Positions 18,162-26,905 of a stretch of DNA of 64,000 nucleotides are shown piece by piece. Source of the DNA: Leuconostoc miyukkimchii (GTDB taxonomy: Bacteria; Bacillota; Bacilli; Lactobacillales; Lactobacillaceae). The number at the start of each line of letters is the position of its first letter. Positions within the stretch are counted from its first letter, which is position 1. The notes under the pieces were generated by a model, which saw only the letters and a program-made list of their open reading frames with translations, did no database searches and was not told the origin of the DNA. Location of the stretch: the NCBI RefSeq assembly GCF_019656055.1, contig NZ_BPKY01000004.1, positions 115,936-179,935 of the forward strand, read 5' to 3'. Made by a program: the position numbers and the translations under genes.

Positions 18162-18901
18162 TGATAGCAAGACTAATAATGGTAGAGCACATAAAAATGA
18201 AGCGAACTTACATTTGGTTAATGTTATTAACAGGAACTAGTGTTGGGTGCGGATTAGGTTTGTTTTTGTATTTGGCTAATCTAAAAGCCTTTGCTACGAC
18301 AAGTAATCAGTTTTTAGCTTTGTGGGGTGAGTTTAACCTTTTTTCATCACAGATATTTGTACCACTGTTTTTAGCAATTATTATCGGAATAAATGTTCAA
18401 GTTGAAAAATCTAATCGAATGTTAAATCGTTTACGTATGATGTCAATAAAACCCAGCGCTATTTTTTTCGGTAAGTTGACTTATATTTCTCTGTTACAGT
18501 TAATTATTCAAGTAATCGCAATAGCGATATATTTAATTGTGGGAAATGCTCTAGATTTAAAAGGGAGTGTTGATATAGTGACATTACTGACATGGGGGTT
18601 TTTAGGCTGGCTGGGATCGTTAGGAATTATCGCAATTCAAATTGCTATTGCGTTGATTACTAATTCTTTGACAGAAAACTTATTAATTAATTTTGGCTTA
18701 GTAATCGGTGGATTTATCGTGGCACTTATAAGTTCAGAAATGACGTTTTTTTATCCATTTTCACAAATAATGATTGGGCTACATGCACGAAATGCTAATC
18801 ACTTTACATCTTTGAATACGATTATATTTGGATTTGTGATAGTTTTTGGTATATTAATTGGGTGGAAAATATTTACTAGAGCGTTTAATAAAAGACAATG
18901 A
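18161..18901 (+). CDS. ABC-2 type permease (LanG-like)
   Basis: This 246-residue membrane protein has six hydrophobic segments and the same opening pattern (LIMVEHIKMKRTYIWLML) as the previous permease, so the pair are paralogues. Translational coupling through a TAATG overlap indicates equimolar synthesis. Two different permeases plus one ATPase is the LanFEG layout known from lantibiotic immunity loci. No lantibiotic precursor or modification gene is visible, so this may be an orphan resistance system. The 232 bases after it, before recQ, hold nothing I can support beyond AT-rich sequence. Confidence 0.85.
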   Translation: MIARLIMVEHIKMKRTYIWLMLLTGTSVGCGLGLFLYLANLKAFATTSNQFLALWGEFNLFSSQIFVPLFLAIIIGINVQVEKSNRMLNRLRMMSIKPSAIFFGKLTYISLLQLIIQVIAIAIYLIVGNALDLKGSVDIVTLLTWGFLGWLGSLGIIAIQIAIALITNSLTENLLINFGLVIGGFIVALISSEMTFFYPFSQIMIGLHARNANHFTSLNTIIFGFVIVFGILIGWKIFTRAFNKRQ

Positions 18902-19133
18902 CATCTATCTGTAAACGTTGATAAATAATATAATTTTTGTGATTGAAGTGGGCATGTTTCTCTGATGAAACATTGGCCTGAACTGTTTACTAAGCAGTAT
19001 TGTTTTACTAAGAAAAAAATTTGCTAACCATTTTCTAGCGAGTAGGTTTAACACAAAATTTTATACTAACTAGTTAATATCTCATGTCACGATTTACGCT
19101 ACAAGGGTTGACGCAATAGTTTATAATGGAATT

Positions 19134-20936
19134 ATGCAAAAACCGCTTAAAATTTTAAAAGAAGTATTTGGATACGATAATTTTCGTACGGGACAATTAG
19201 ATATTATTGAAAAAGTGCTGGCGCATAAGCATGCGTTAGCCATTATGCCAACAGGTGGTGGTAAATCAATCACCTATCAATTACCAGCATTGATGTTTCA
19301 AGGTATTACACTTGTGATATCGCCCTTAATTTCACTGATGAAAGATCAGGTTGATGGGTTAGCTGCGATGGGAATCGATGCGACCTTTTTAAATTCGACA
19401 CTTGCCGGTAACGAACAAGCGCAACGCATGTCTGACTTGCGCGCTGGCTATTATAAAATGTTGTATGTCTCACCTGAACGCTTGGAAATTCCAAGTTTTT
19501 TTAGCTTTATTCAGCAATTACCTATTGAATTAATTGCAATTGATGAAGCACATGTCATGTCACAGTGGGGTCATGATTTTCGACCAAGTTATTTAAATAT
19601 TTTACCCCTCTTAGCACAAATTCCTGGCAATCCTGCGGTACTTGGATTAACGGCCACAGCAACTGATCGGGTGCGTCAAAATTTGCAGCAATTGTTGGGT
19701 GTATCCGATGAAAACACGGTTCTAACTGGTTTCGCGCGTGATAATTTGGCGTTGAAAATTATGCATAATGTTGACAAAAGACAATATGTACAAGACTATT
19801 TACGTGAAAATAAACAACACAGTGGTATTATTTATGCTGCAACGCGTAAACAAGTGGATGAATTATATGAATTTTTGAATAAAAAAGGTGTTAAAGCTGG
19901 ACACTATCACGCTGGTTTACCAGAACGTGAGAGACAAGCTATGCAAGATGCTTTTTTATTTGATGAAGTACAGGTAATTATTGCCACAAATGCCTTTGGA
20001 ATGGGAATCAATAAGCCAAATGTGCGCTTTGTTATCCATTATTCGGTGCCTGGTAACATTGAGGCTTACTATCAAGAAATTGGGCGTGCCGGGCGTGATG
20101 GCTTACCAGCAGAAGCAATATTGTTATATGCACCACAGGATATTCATTTGCAAGAGTTTTTTGTACAGAAATCTGAAGGTACAGAAGAACATAAGCAAAA
20201 TGAATATCTTAAAATTCGTGAAATGAATGCGTTTGCTAATACGCAAACCTGTTTACCGCGTTATTTACTTGGCTATTTTGGAGAAACGGTCACTAAAGAT
20301 TGTGGGCAGTGTTCAAATTGTTTAGATTCCCGTGAAATGGTTGATGTGACAACGGACTCCCAACGTGTTTTAGCTAATGTTATCAGAATGAATCAAAGTT
20401 TTGGGAAAAACATGGTAGCTAAAGTTTTGAAAGGTTCACAAGATGCAACTGTTAAAAAGTATGACTATCTGATGAAGTTACCCACATTTGGATTAATGAA
20501 AGATCGGACATTAAAAGAACTCAGTAGTTTCATTGATTATTTGACAGCGGATGGTTATCTTAGAATTGAGGGCGGTGAGTTCCCAGTTTTAAAGGTGACA
20601 GAAATAGGTGCACGCGTTTTGAAAGGACAGTTAGTTGTGGAAAAGCGTTTAAATCGTCGCGTGATTGCGCAACAAAAAGTAACATCAGCTGCAACAGGAC
20701 TTAAAATGTCTGACGCAGATAACCGTCTTTTTGCGCAACTAAAAAACAAGCGTCTGGAATTAGCACGGGCATCTGGCTTACCACCGTTTTTGATTTTTTC
20801 GGATAAAACGTTAATGAATATGGCAATTTTACGACCTAAAACTGATGAGGAATTTTTAGCTATTTCCGGTGTGGGAGAGAAAAAATTTGATATCTATCAT
20901 GAGGATTTTGCTGTAGTTATCAGAGATAATCAGTAA
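19134..20936 (+). CDS. recQ: ATP-dependent DNA helicase RecQ
   Basis: The 600 residues show the full RecQ order. The helicase core (about 1-330) has Walker A MPTGGGKSITYQ, the DEAH box (AIDEAHVMSQWGHDFRPSY) and motif VI EIGRAGRDG. The zinc-binding RQC region has cysteines in TCLPRYLLGYFGE...DCGQCSNC. A C-terminal HRDC domain (about 520-600) follows. It unwinds DNA 3' to 5' in recombination and repair. A TATAAT box (19122-19127) ends only 6 bases before the ATG and there is no good ribosome binding site, so the transcript could be nearly leaderless. It is monocistronic. Confidence 0.95.
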   Translation: MQKPLKILKEVFGYDNFRTGQLDIIEKVLAHKHALAIMPTGGGKSITYQLPALMFQGITLVISPLISLMKDQVDGLAAMGIDATFLNSTLAGNEQAQRMSDLRAGYYKMLYVSPERLEIPSFFSFIQQLPIELIAIDEAHVMSQWGHDFRPSYLNILPLLAQIPGNPAVLGLTATATDRVRQNLQQLLGVSDENTVLTGFARDNLALKIMHNVDKRQYVQDYLRENKQHSGIIYAATRKQVDELYEFLNKKGVKAGHYHAGLPERERQAMQDAFLFDEVQVIIATNAFGMGINKPNVRFVIHYSVPGNIEAYYQEIGRAGRDGLPAEAILLYAPQDIHLQEFFVQKSEGTEEHKQNEYLKIREMNAFANTQTCLPRYLLGYFGETVTKDCGQCSNCLDSREMVDVTTDSQRVLANVIRMNQSFGKNMVAKVLKGSQDATVKKYDYLMKLPTFGLMKDRTLKELSSFIDYLTADGYLRIEGGEFPVLKVTEIGARVLKGQLVVEKRLNRRVIAQQKVTSAATGLKMSDADNRLFAQLKNKRLELARASGLPPFLIFSDKTLMNMAILRPKTDEEFLAISGVGEKKFDIYHEDFAVVIRDNQ

Positions 20937-20942
20937 TTAATG

Positions 20943-20967
20943 AAGGTAGCTTAGCTATCTTTTTTTT
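20943..20967 (+). terminator. Weak terminator after recQ
   Basis: A short stem (AGGTAGC/GCTATCT with one G-T pair, loop TTA) is followed by eight T. Confidence 0.6.
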
Positions 20968-21089
20968 ATCAATAAAGGGTAACATTATGATATCTTTGTT
21001 TAAGAGATGGGTTCAATATGCATGTGAATAATGTTGTAGCAGATAGCCTTCTAATTTCACAAACAAAAAAATGTAAATATTTTAAATTA

Positions 21090-21112
21090 GTTGGTTGCGC
21101 GAACGAACCAAC
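21090..21112 (+). promoter_or_regulatory. XylR operator in front of the xyloside operon
   Basis: An inverted repeat GTTGGTT-N9-AACCAAC has arms at 21090-21096 and 21106-21112. The same half-sites at the same spacing recur in front of xylA (26834-26856), which identifies them as the binding site of the XylR encoded in the cluster. It overlaps a promoter, TTGCGC (21095-21100)-17-TATAGT (21118-21123). Confidence 0.8.
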
Positions 21113-21141
21113 CGTGATATAGTAGTCATTGTTAAAAGAAA

Positions 21142-21155
21142 TGTTACCGCTTTCA
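21142..21155 (+). promoter_or_regulatory. Catabolite-responsive element (cre)
   Basis: TGTTACCGCTTTCA matches the CcpA consensus TGWNANCGNTNWCA at every specified position. It lies just downstream of the XylR-controlled promoter (start point about 21130), where CcpA binding would block transcription when glucose is present. A second promoter, TTGAAA (21173-21178)-16-TATAAT (21195-21200), lies further down. Confidence 0.85.
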
Positions 21156-21229
21156 AAACATTGACAGTTTTTTTGAAAGCTTACAACAGGTAAATATAAT
21201 GATCTGTTAAAAGTAGAAGGAGAATAATC

Positions 21230-22699
21230 ATGGACGTGAATGTTCAGAAAAATGATCAGTTTGCCAAGCTCACAACATGGGATCGTGTGAGTTATGGATT
21301 CGGTGATTTCGCTCAAAATTTGGTTTTTGGTACTGTTGGTGGCTTTTTGCTATTCTACTTAACGAATATCAACGGTATTTCGGCTGGTGTTGGTGCAACA
21401 ATATTTCTTATTGTACGTTGGATTAATGTTGTTTGGGATCCGTGGGTCGGTACAGTTGTTGATAAAGCAAAGATAACAAAAAATGGAAAATATCGACCAT
21501 TTTTAATAAATTTTGGTATTCCTCTTGTTATTCTCGCAGCGTTGCTGTTTTTACCAGTGGCTAAAGTACTTGGTGCTGGTACGATTGCAACAACTGTTTA
21601 TGCAACAGTATCTTACATGGCAACCGCGTTAGTGTACTCTTTTGTTAATATTCCTTATGGTTCATTAAATGCGTCATTAACACGTGACGAAACAGAGATT
21701 GGTAAGTTAACGTCGACGCGGATGATGCTTGCAAATATTGGTAACTTATTGGTGTATACTTTATTTCCATTATTTGTACAATTAGCCTCTCCAAATGCTA
21801 AACTCACTGACACTGGTTTGTTTGGCTTGAAACTAAGATTGGGTAATTATGCGACGCCATCAGCAGCTGGTGCTTGGTTTAAAGTTTATGGTATTTACAT
21901 GTTATTGGGTGCCGTGTTGTTATTCCTGACATACCGGAATACAAAAGAGCGCGTGCTTTCTTCAGAAGAGGCGGCAGATCAGGTTAAATATACAGATTTA
22001 TTTGCTGAATTAAAGCGAAATAAAGCATTACAGATTCTAGGTCTATTCTTTTTGGTAGGTTTCACTCTCATGTTTTTTGGTAATACAGTGTGGCCATACT
22101 TCATGCAGTATAATTTTGGTATTGAGGGGGGAAAATCAGCCTTAATGGCATCAATTGGTTTGATTGGTTCCATTCCTGGTATCTTCTTGGTTGTGATTTG
22201 GCCAAAATTACGTGCTACTTTGGGTAAGAAAGGTTTCTTTTACACATTCCTCGGTATCTTCGTTGTAGGACAAGTGTTGCTCTTTGCTTGGTCAAAAAAT
22301 CCGACTGCTGATTGGCTCGGATTTGCCGGCCGCTTTTTCCAACAATGGGGATTAACCTCAGCGACAGGATTTATGTGGGCATTAGTGCCCGAAGTTGTAT
22401 CAAATGGTGAATATATTTCAGGTAAGCGTGTGGCAGGTATTATCAATGCTATTATGGGTCTTTTCTTCAAGATAGGATTGGCTTTAGGTGGCATTATTCC
22501 CGGTTATTTATTGCAACTGATGCACTTTAAATCAGGTGCATTGACACAATCAGCGTCTGCACAGACAGGTATTGAGTGGTCAATGATTTGGTTGCCTATA
22601 ATCATGGCATTCTTAGCAATGTTTGTGATTAGTCGTTATCCCTTATCTGATGCTTACGTTGATAAAATGAATCACACGTTAAAAGAAATAAATAAATAA
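21230..22699 (+). CDS. xynP: GPH-family xyloside/xylose:cation symporter (XynP/XylP-like)
   Basis: This 489-residue transporter of the glycoside-pentoside-hexuronide family has twelve hydrophobic segments. The start motif WDRVSYGFGDFAQNLVFG and the DPWVGTVVDKAKITKNGKYRPF loop (about 70-95) are diagnostic of the family. It lacks the C-terminal IIA domain found in lactose members. An AGAAGGAG site precedes the ATG. It leads an operon with a GH43 xylosidase and sits behind a XylR operator and a cre site. The cargo is therefore probably xylobiose or short xylosides rather than free xylose alone. Confidence 0.92.
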   Translation: MDVNVQKNDQFAKLTTWDRVSYGFGDFAQNLVFGTVGGFLLFYLTNINGISAGVGATIFLIVRWINVVWDPWVGTVVDKAKITKNGKYRPFLINFGIPLVILAALLFLPVAKVLGAGTIATTVYATVSYMATALVYSFVNIPYGSLNASLTRDETEIGKLTSTRMMLANIGNLLVYTLFPLFVQLASPNAKLTDTGLFGLKLRLGNYATPSAAGAWFKVYGIYMLLGAVLLFLTYRNTKERVLSSEEAADQVKYTDLFAELKRNKALQILGLFFLVGFTLMFFGNTVWPYFMQYNFGIEGGKSALMASIGLIGSIPGIFLVVIWPKLRATLGKKGFFYTFLGIFVVGQVLLFAWSKNPTADWLGFAGRFFQQWGLTSATGFMWALVPEVVSNGEYISGKRVAGIINAIMGLFFKIGLALGGIIPGYLLQLMHFKSGALTQSASAQTGIEWSMIWLPIIMAFLAMFVISRYPLSDAYVDKMNHTLKEINK

Positions 22700-22733
22700 T
22701 TTTGTAAAAACTCAAATCGATAGGAGAAAAATA

Positions 22734-24422
22734 ATGCAAATTCAAAACCCTGTATTACCCGGCTTCAACTCAGATCCGTCAATCATCCGTGTGGAGAACA
22801 CATACTACATTGCCACATCAACATTTGAATGGTTCCCAGGCGTTCGTATCCATGCGTCACAAGACTTGGTTCACTGGAATCTTGTTAAGAACGTTTTGGA
22901 CACGACGACGATGCTTGATATGAAAGGAAGTCCCTCATCTGGGGGTATCTGGGCACCAGATTTGTCATATGCTGATGGCAAATTTTGGTTAATTTTCACA
23001 GACGTTAAGATTACTGATGGTAATTTCAAAGACTTGAAGAATTATTTGACGACCGCTGAGACAATTGAAGGGCCTTGGTCAGAACCTATACTTGTTAATG
23101 GTGTGGGCTTCGATGCCTCATTGTTTCATGATGAAGATGGTCACAAATATCTTGTTCAACAAACTTGGGATCACCGAGAATATCATCATCCATTTGATGG
23201 TATTACATTGACAGAATTTGACACAGGTACTATGAAATTGAAACCTAACACGGCCCGTACAATATTTTCGGGTACAGATGTGAGGTTGGTAGAAGGTCCT
23301 CATTTATACAAGATTAACGGCGAATATTTCTTATTCGCTGCTCAAGGTGGCACGATATTTACACACCAAGAAGTTGTGGCACGCTCAAAGTCATTGGACG
23401 AATTATCTTTTGTCGTTGAACCCGATGGCCCATTCATCACAAACTTTGACACACCAGACTCATATTTACAAAAGCAAGGGCACGGTGCGTTAGTATCAAC
23501 ACCAGGTGGTGAATGGTATTATGCGTCATTAACAGCACGTCCGTGGCACCACGATAACGAAAGTTCAATTGATCCACGTGGTTGGTCAACTTTGGGACGT
23601 GAAACATCTATCCAAAAAGTAGAGTGGGATGGTGGTGGTTGGCCACGCATTGTTGGTGGCCACGGAGGGCAAACATTTGTTGAAGCACCTAAGGACGCCA
23701 TTTTTACAAAGGCACCTGCTGACCATTCACAACACGATGAATTTGATGATGCAACACTGGGTATCAACTGGAATACATTACGTGTTCCATTCAATGAGAA
23801 AATGGGTTCAACTGGTAATGGCAAGTTGACTTTGATTGGGCAGGGTTCATTAGCAAACACTTTTGATTTATCATTGGTTGCGCGTCGTTGGCAAGCATTT
23901 TATTTCGATGCCGAAACAAAGGTTAAATTCAATCCTTACTCATACCAATCAATGGCTGGTTTAACAAACTACTACAATCACTCACACTGGTCATGGATTT
24001 TCATTACAAAAAACGATGACGGTCAAAACGTAATTGAAGTGGGCGAAAATAAGGGTGGTTTGCGTAATGGTTCTTACACGTCCTACCTGCGTGACCATGC
24101 ACCTGTGATTCCAGATGGTATAGAGTATGTTTACTTTAAGTCTGAAAATCGTAAGGAATCCTACACTTACCTCTACTCGTTTGATGGTGATAATTGGGTG
24201 ACAACTGGTATTACTTTGGATGCCGCAGTTTTGTCAGATGACTACGTTGTGCGCGAATATGGTGGTTTTTTCACTGGAGCCTATGTTGGTTTGGCAGCGG
24301 TTGACTATTCAGGTTATAATTCCACAGCTGAATTTGATAATTTTGATTACAAAGAGTTGGGTGATTATAAAGAAACCAACGGATCATTTTCATGGCAGAA
24401 GTCAGAATTGCGTTTCTACTAA
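22734..24422 (+). CDS. xynB: Glycoside hydrolase family 43 beta-xylosidase
   Basis: This 562-residue cytoplasmic enzyme lacks a signal peptide and releases xylose from short xylooligosaccharides. The GH43 catalytic set is visible: base Asp14 (FNSDPS), pKa-tuning Asp127 (GVGFDAS) and acid Glu187 (LVEGPHLY). These positions are those I recall for the Selenomonas xylosidase. The C-terminal beta-sandwich domain (about 330-562) is present and the length is normal. It follows the symporter by 34 bases with a TAGGAG site. Codon use is notably optimised (many ACA/GGT/AAG), hinting at strong expression on xylan-derived sugars. Confidence 0.94.
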   Translation: MQIQNPVLPGFNSDPSIIRVENTYYIATSTFEWFPGVRIHASQDLVHWNLVKNVLDTTTMLDMKGSPSSGGIWAPDLSYADGKFWLIFTDVKITDGNFKDLKNYLTTAETIEGPWSEPILVNGVGFDASLFHDEDGHKYLVQQTWDHREYHHPFDGITLTEFDTGTMKLKPNTARTIFSGTDVRLVEGPHLYKINGEYFLFAAQGGTIFTHQEVVARSKSLDELSFVVEPDGPFITNFDTPDSYLQKQGHGALVSTPGGEWYYASLTARPWHHDNESSIDPRGWSTLGRETSIQKVEWDGGGWPRIVGGHGGQTFVEAPKDAIFTKAPADHSQHDEFDDATLGINWNTLRVPFNEKMGSTGNGKLTLIGQGSLANTFDLSLVARRWQAFYFDAETKVKFNPYSYQSMAGLTNYYNHSHWSWIFITKNDDGQNVIEVGENKGGLRNGSYTSYLRDHAPVIPDGIEYVYFKSENRKESYTYLYSFDGDNWVTTGITLDAAVLSDDYVVREYGGFFTGAYVGLAAVDYSGYNSTAEFDNFDYKELGDYKETNGSFSWQKSELRFY

Positions 24423-24437
24423 ACAGGTAACTTGTAG

Positions 24438-24465
24438 GCGAACCTTGAATTAAGGTTCGCTTTTG
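24438..24465 (+). terminator. Terminator inside the xyl cluster
   Basis: A perfect 9-bp stem (24438-24446 and 24452-24460) is followed by TTTTGTT between the xylosidase and mutarotase genes. It probably lowers expression of the downstream genes relative to the transporter and xylosidase. Confidence 0.75.
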
Positions 24466-24493
24466 TTGTAGTCATAATCTAAAGGAGATGAGT

Positions 24494-25510
24494 ATGAAAT
24501 CAAGTGTCATGAAATTTGGCCAACACGCTGGACAAACAGTTTTGATGTATACACTAACAAATCAGCATGGAACACGCCTGAGTGTGTTAAATTTTGCTGG
24601 CATTTGGCATGAATTTAGCGTGTTAGATAATGGTGCGCGAGTAAATTTATTGCTCTCATCACCAACTATTGCTGGCTATACGGACAATCCTTATTATATT
24701 AATCGTGTTATTGGTCGCGTTGCCGGTCGTATTAAAGATGCTACGTATCATTATCAGGGTCAGAATGTTGTAGTACCAAACAATGAAGGGAAAAACACGC
24801 TACACGGTGGAGGAAGAGGTTGGTCTGACACATTTTTTAATGTGACGATGACATCAGATAGCATTATGTTAACCGCGAAAATCACGTCAAAACAAGATGG
24901 GTTTCCTGGTGATTTGACAAGTGGCATTCAATACACGTTGACCTCAGATGATCAAGTGATTGTTCAGATGACAGGAACACAAAGTGTGGTTGATGGTGTC
25001 TTTAATCCAACAGTCCACGCTTATTTTAATTTAGGTACAACCCATGATATTTTAGATCATACTTTACAATTAGCTTCGAATAGTCATTTGGCGTTGGCTG
25101 AAGATAAGGTTCCAACTGGTACACTGTTGCCAAATAGTGGGCCATTTGATTTAGCACATGATTCCACTTTGCGACAAGCGCTCACTAAAATGGCGCACAC
25201 GACAAGTGAACAAGGTTTTGATGATGTATTTGTGATGAATAAGCGTGTGAAAAATTTAATCGCTATCTTGAAGGATACAGCCAGTTCGCGTACAATAGAA
25301 ATAATGTCGAATAGAAATGGTCTTGTTGTTTTCACAGCTAATTCAATGACATCAAATATGCCAAATAACCATGGTAATGGACATCGGTGGGTAGCAGTGG
25401 CACTAGAACCACAGACTTTACCAAATAGTGAGAATATTCATGAGTTTGGGGATGTAACGCTAAAAGTTGGCGAAACACGTCAAGAAGTTATCGTTTATCA
25501 ATATCGTTAG
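24494..25510 (+). CDS. Aldose 1-epimerase (mutarotase)
   Basis: This 338-residue enzyme of the galactose-mutarotase superfamily interconverts alpha and beta anomers; here it would feed alpha-xylose to the isomerase. Family features are the NTLHGGGRGW motif (first active-site His, about 98), the second His in PTVHAYFNLG (about 175), and a C-terminal ALEPQTLPNS with the catalytic Glu (about 300). I start at the ATG at 24494, 6 bases after AGGAG; the ATG at 24488 is too close to it. It lies between the xylosidase and XylR genes. Confidence 0.9.
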   Translation: MKSSVMKFGQHAGQTVLMYTLTNQHGTRLSVLNFAGIWHEFSVLDNGARVNLLLSSPTIAGYTDNPYYINRVIGRVAGRIKDATYHYQGQNVVVPNNEGKNTLHGGGRGWSDTFFNVTMTSDSIMLTAKITSKQDGFPGDLTSGIQYTLTSDDQVIVQMTGTQSVVDGVFNPTVHAYFNLGTTHDILDHTLQLASNSHLALAEDKVPTGTLLPNSGPFDLAHDSTLRQALTKMAHTTSEQGFDDVFVMNKRVKNLIAILKDTASSRTIEIMSNRNGLVVFTANSMTSNMPNNHGNGHRWVAVALEPQTLPNSENIHEFGDVTLKVGETRQEVIVYQYR

Positions 25511-25542
25511 TCATCATAATTGGAGAATCGATAAGAAGAAAA

Positions 25543-26712
25543 ATGGATAAATCAGATCAAATCACAATGAGAGATCATAACCAACGTTTAGTGTTACAAG
25601 CGTTATTTAATGCGAAAGAAACATCGCGAGCACAAATAGCTGTTGATTTAAATCTACATAAATCTACTATTAGTTCAATCTATCGAGATTTAGATAAGTT
25701 GGAATTTATTGAGGATCTGGGTGAAGGGGTGACAACAGAAACTGGTGGACGTAAGGCTAAAATGATTCGTTTTAACCGTAAGTATGGCTATGTCATGAGT
25801 TTTGATATGGGTCGACATCATTTACGGATGGCCTTGGTGCGCTTGAGCGGTGAGGTAATTTTTCAAAGTTCGGACTCCGTGAAAGATATGTCAGTTTTGG
25901 AAGTGCTAGAATTGATGAATCAACATGTCAAAGATAATAAACACAAAAAACATGGGACAAAAGAAGGTCTTATGGGTATTGCTGTTGGGATTCATGGTGT
26001 TGTTGATAACAATCGTGTTGTCTATTCACCATTCTTTGATTACAGCCAAGTGGATGTTGCCCAGCAACTCGAGAAAGTAAGTGACGTAAAGGTTACTTTA
26101 GAAAACGAAGCTAACTCAGCTGCTGTCTATATTCGAGACTATCATGACTACTTAAGTACTGATCAATATGATAGTTTAGTCGCCCTAAATATCCATTATG
26201 GCATTGGTGCTGGCATTATTATTCAAGGCCAACTTTATCGTGGTATGCAAGGACGTGCTGGAGAAGTTGGTAGAAGTATTGTGAACATGACAAATAACGA
26301 GCCTGTCCGTGTCGAAGATTTATATTCTGAAGATGCTATGTTTGAGCGTTTGGCGACATTGACCGGACAGAAGGTTGCCAATCGTGATGCGTTTGTAACC
26401 TTTGCGAATCAAAAAAGTGCAGTTGTCACCAAATTATTAGATGACTGGGTGATGGGAGTTGCACAGGTGGCGTATAATATTATCCAAACCGCCGCACCAC
26501 AAGTTTTATTTATTCATTCCCGTTTTATTGCTGAAATGCCGGAATTACTTGGTCGCGTTATAGTTGCATATCAACAAATGAACCCAACAAGTGAGAGCGA
26601 AATTTTATTTGCTAATCGTTCGGTTTATGAAGCCACGTTACTGGGTGGAGCTGCCGGGGTCACACGTAAAATACTTGATTTAGATGATGTTGATTTAAAA
26701 TTTAAACACTAA
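25543..26712 (+). CDS. xylR: Xylose-responsive ROK-family repressor XylR
   Basis: The 389 residues have an N-terminal winged helix-turn-helix (ETSRAQIAVDLNLHKSTISS, about 26-45) and a ROK sugar-binding domain (about 80-375). That domain has the ENEANSAAVY and GIGAGIIIQGQLYRG motifs and no zinc cysteines. It is normal length for XylR. It should bind the GTTGGTT-N9-AACCAAC operators in front of the symporter and xylA genes and let go when xylose binds. It is transcribed with the mutarotase and ends in its own terminator, separating it from xylAB. Confidence 0.92.
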   Translation: MDKSDQITMRDHNQRLVLQALFNAKETSRAQIAVDLNLHKSTISSIYRDLDKLEFIEDLGEGVTTETGGRKAKMIRFNRKYGYVMSFDMGRHHLRMALVRLSGEVIFQSSDSVKDMSVLEVLELMNQHVKDNKHKKHGTKEGLMGIAVGIHGVVDNNRVVYSPFFDYSQVDVAQQLEKVSDVKVTLENEANSAAVYIRDYHDYLSTDQYDSLVALNIHYGIGAGIIIQGQLYRGMQGRAGEVGRSIVNMTNNEPVRVEDLYSEDAMFERLATLTGQKVANRDAFVTFANQKSAVVTKLLDDWVMGVAQVAYNIIQTAAPQVLFIHSRFIAEMPELLGRVIVAYQQMNPTSESEILFANRSVYEATLLGGAAGVTRKILDLDDVDLKFKH

Positions 26713-26714
26713 GT

Positions 26715-26738
26715 AAAGAACCTAGAAAGGTTCTTTTT
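26715..26738 (+). terminator. Terminator after xylR
   Basis: A 9-bp perfect stem (26715-26723 and 26728-26736) with a short loop and T run. Confidence 0.85.
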
Positions 26739-26784
26739 TATTGTAAAAATCTAAGTTAGGGTGCGAAAAATTGGATATCACTAC

Positions 26785-26802
26785 ACAAAAACGTTGCACT
26801 AT
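26785..26802 (+). repeat. 18-bp direct repeat, copy 1 (xylA promoter)
   Basis: The 18 bases ACAAAAACGTTGCACTAT include the -35 box of xylA and recur identically at 30180-30197. Confidence 0.6.
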
Positions 26803-26822
26803 TTAATGAAACCGTATACAAT
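26794..26822 (+). promoter_or_regulatory. xylA promoter with overlapping cre
   Basis: TTGCAC (26794-26799) and TACAAT (26817-26822) are 17 bases apart. A cre-like site TGAAACCGTATACA (26807-26820, one mismatch to consensus) overlaps the -10 box, so CcpA would shut the promoter in the presence of glucose. Confidence 0.75.
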
Positions 26823-26833
26823 AATAAATGTAA

Positions 26834-26856
26834 GTTGGTTGCTTAAACCAACCAAC
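26834..26856 (+). promoter_or_regulatory. XylR operator in front of xylA
   Basis: GTTGGTT (26834-26840) and AACCAAC (26850-26856), 9 bases apart, are placed just after the expected start point. It matches the operator at 21090-21112 in both half-sites and spacing. Confidence 0.8.
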
Positions 26857-26905
26857 ATGAAATATAATGTGGTTAGGACAAAAATGTCCAGAAGGAGTAT
26901 ATAAA

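Noticed and set aside
20969..21316. A 115-codon minus-strand frame over the xyloside operon promoter
   Set aside because: It covers the XylR operator, cre and promoter and runs into the symporter gene; no ribosome site and no recognisable protein.
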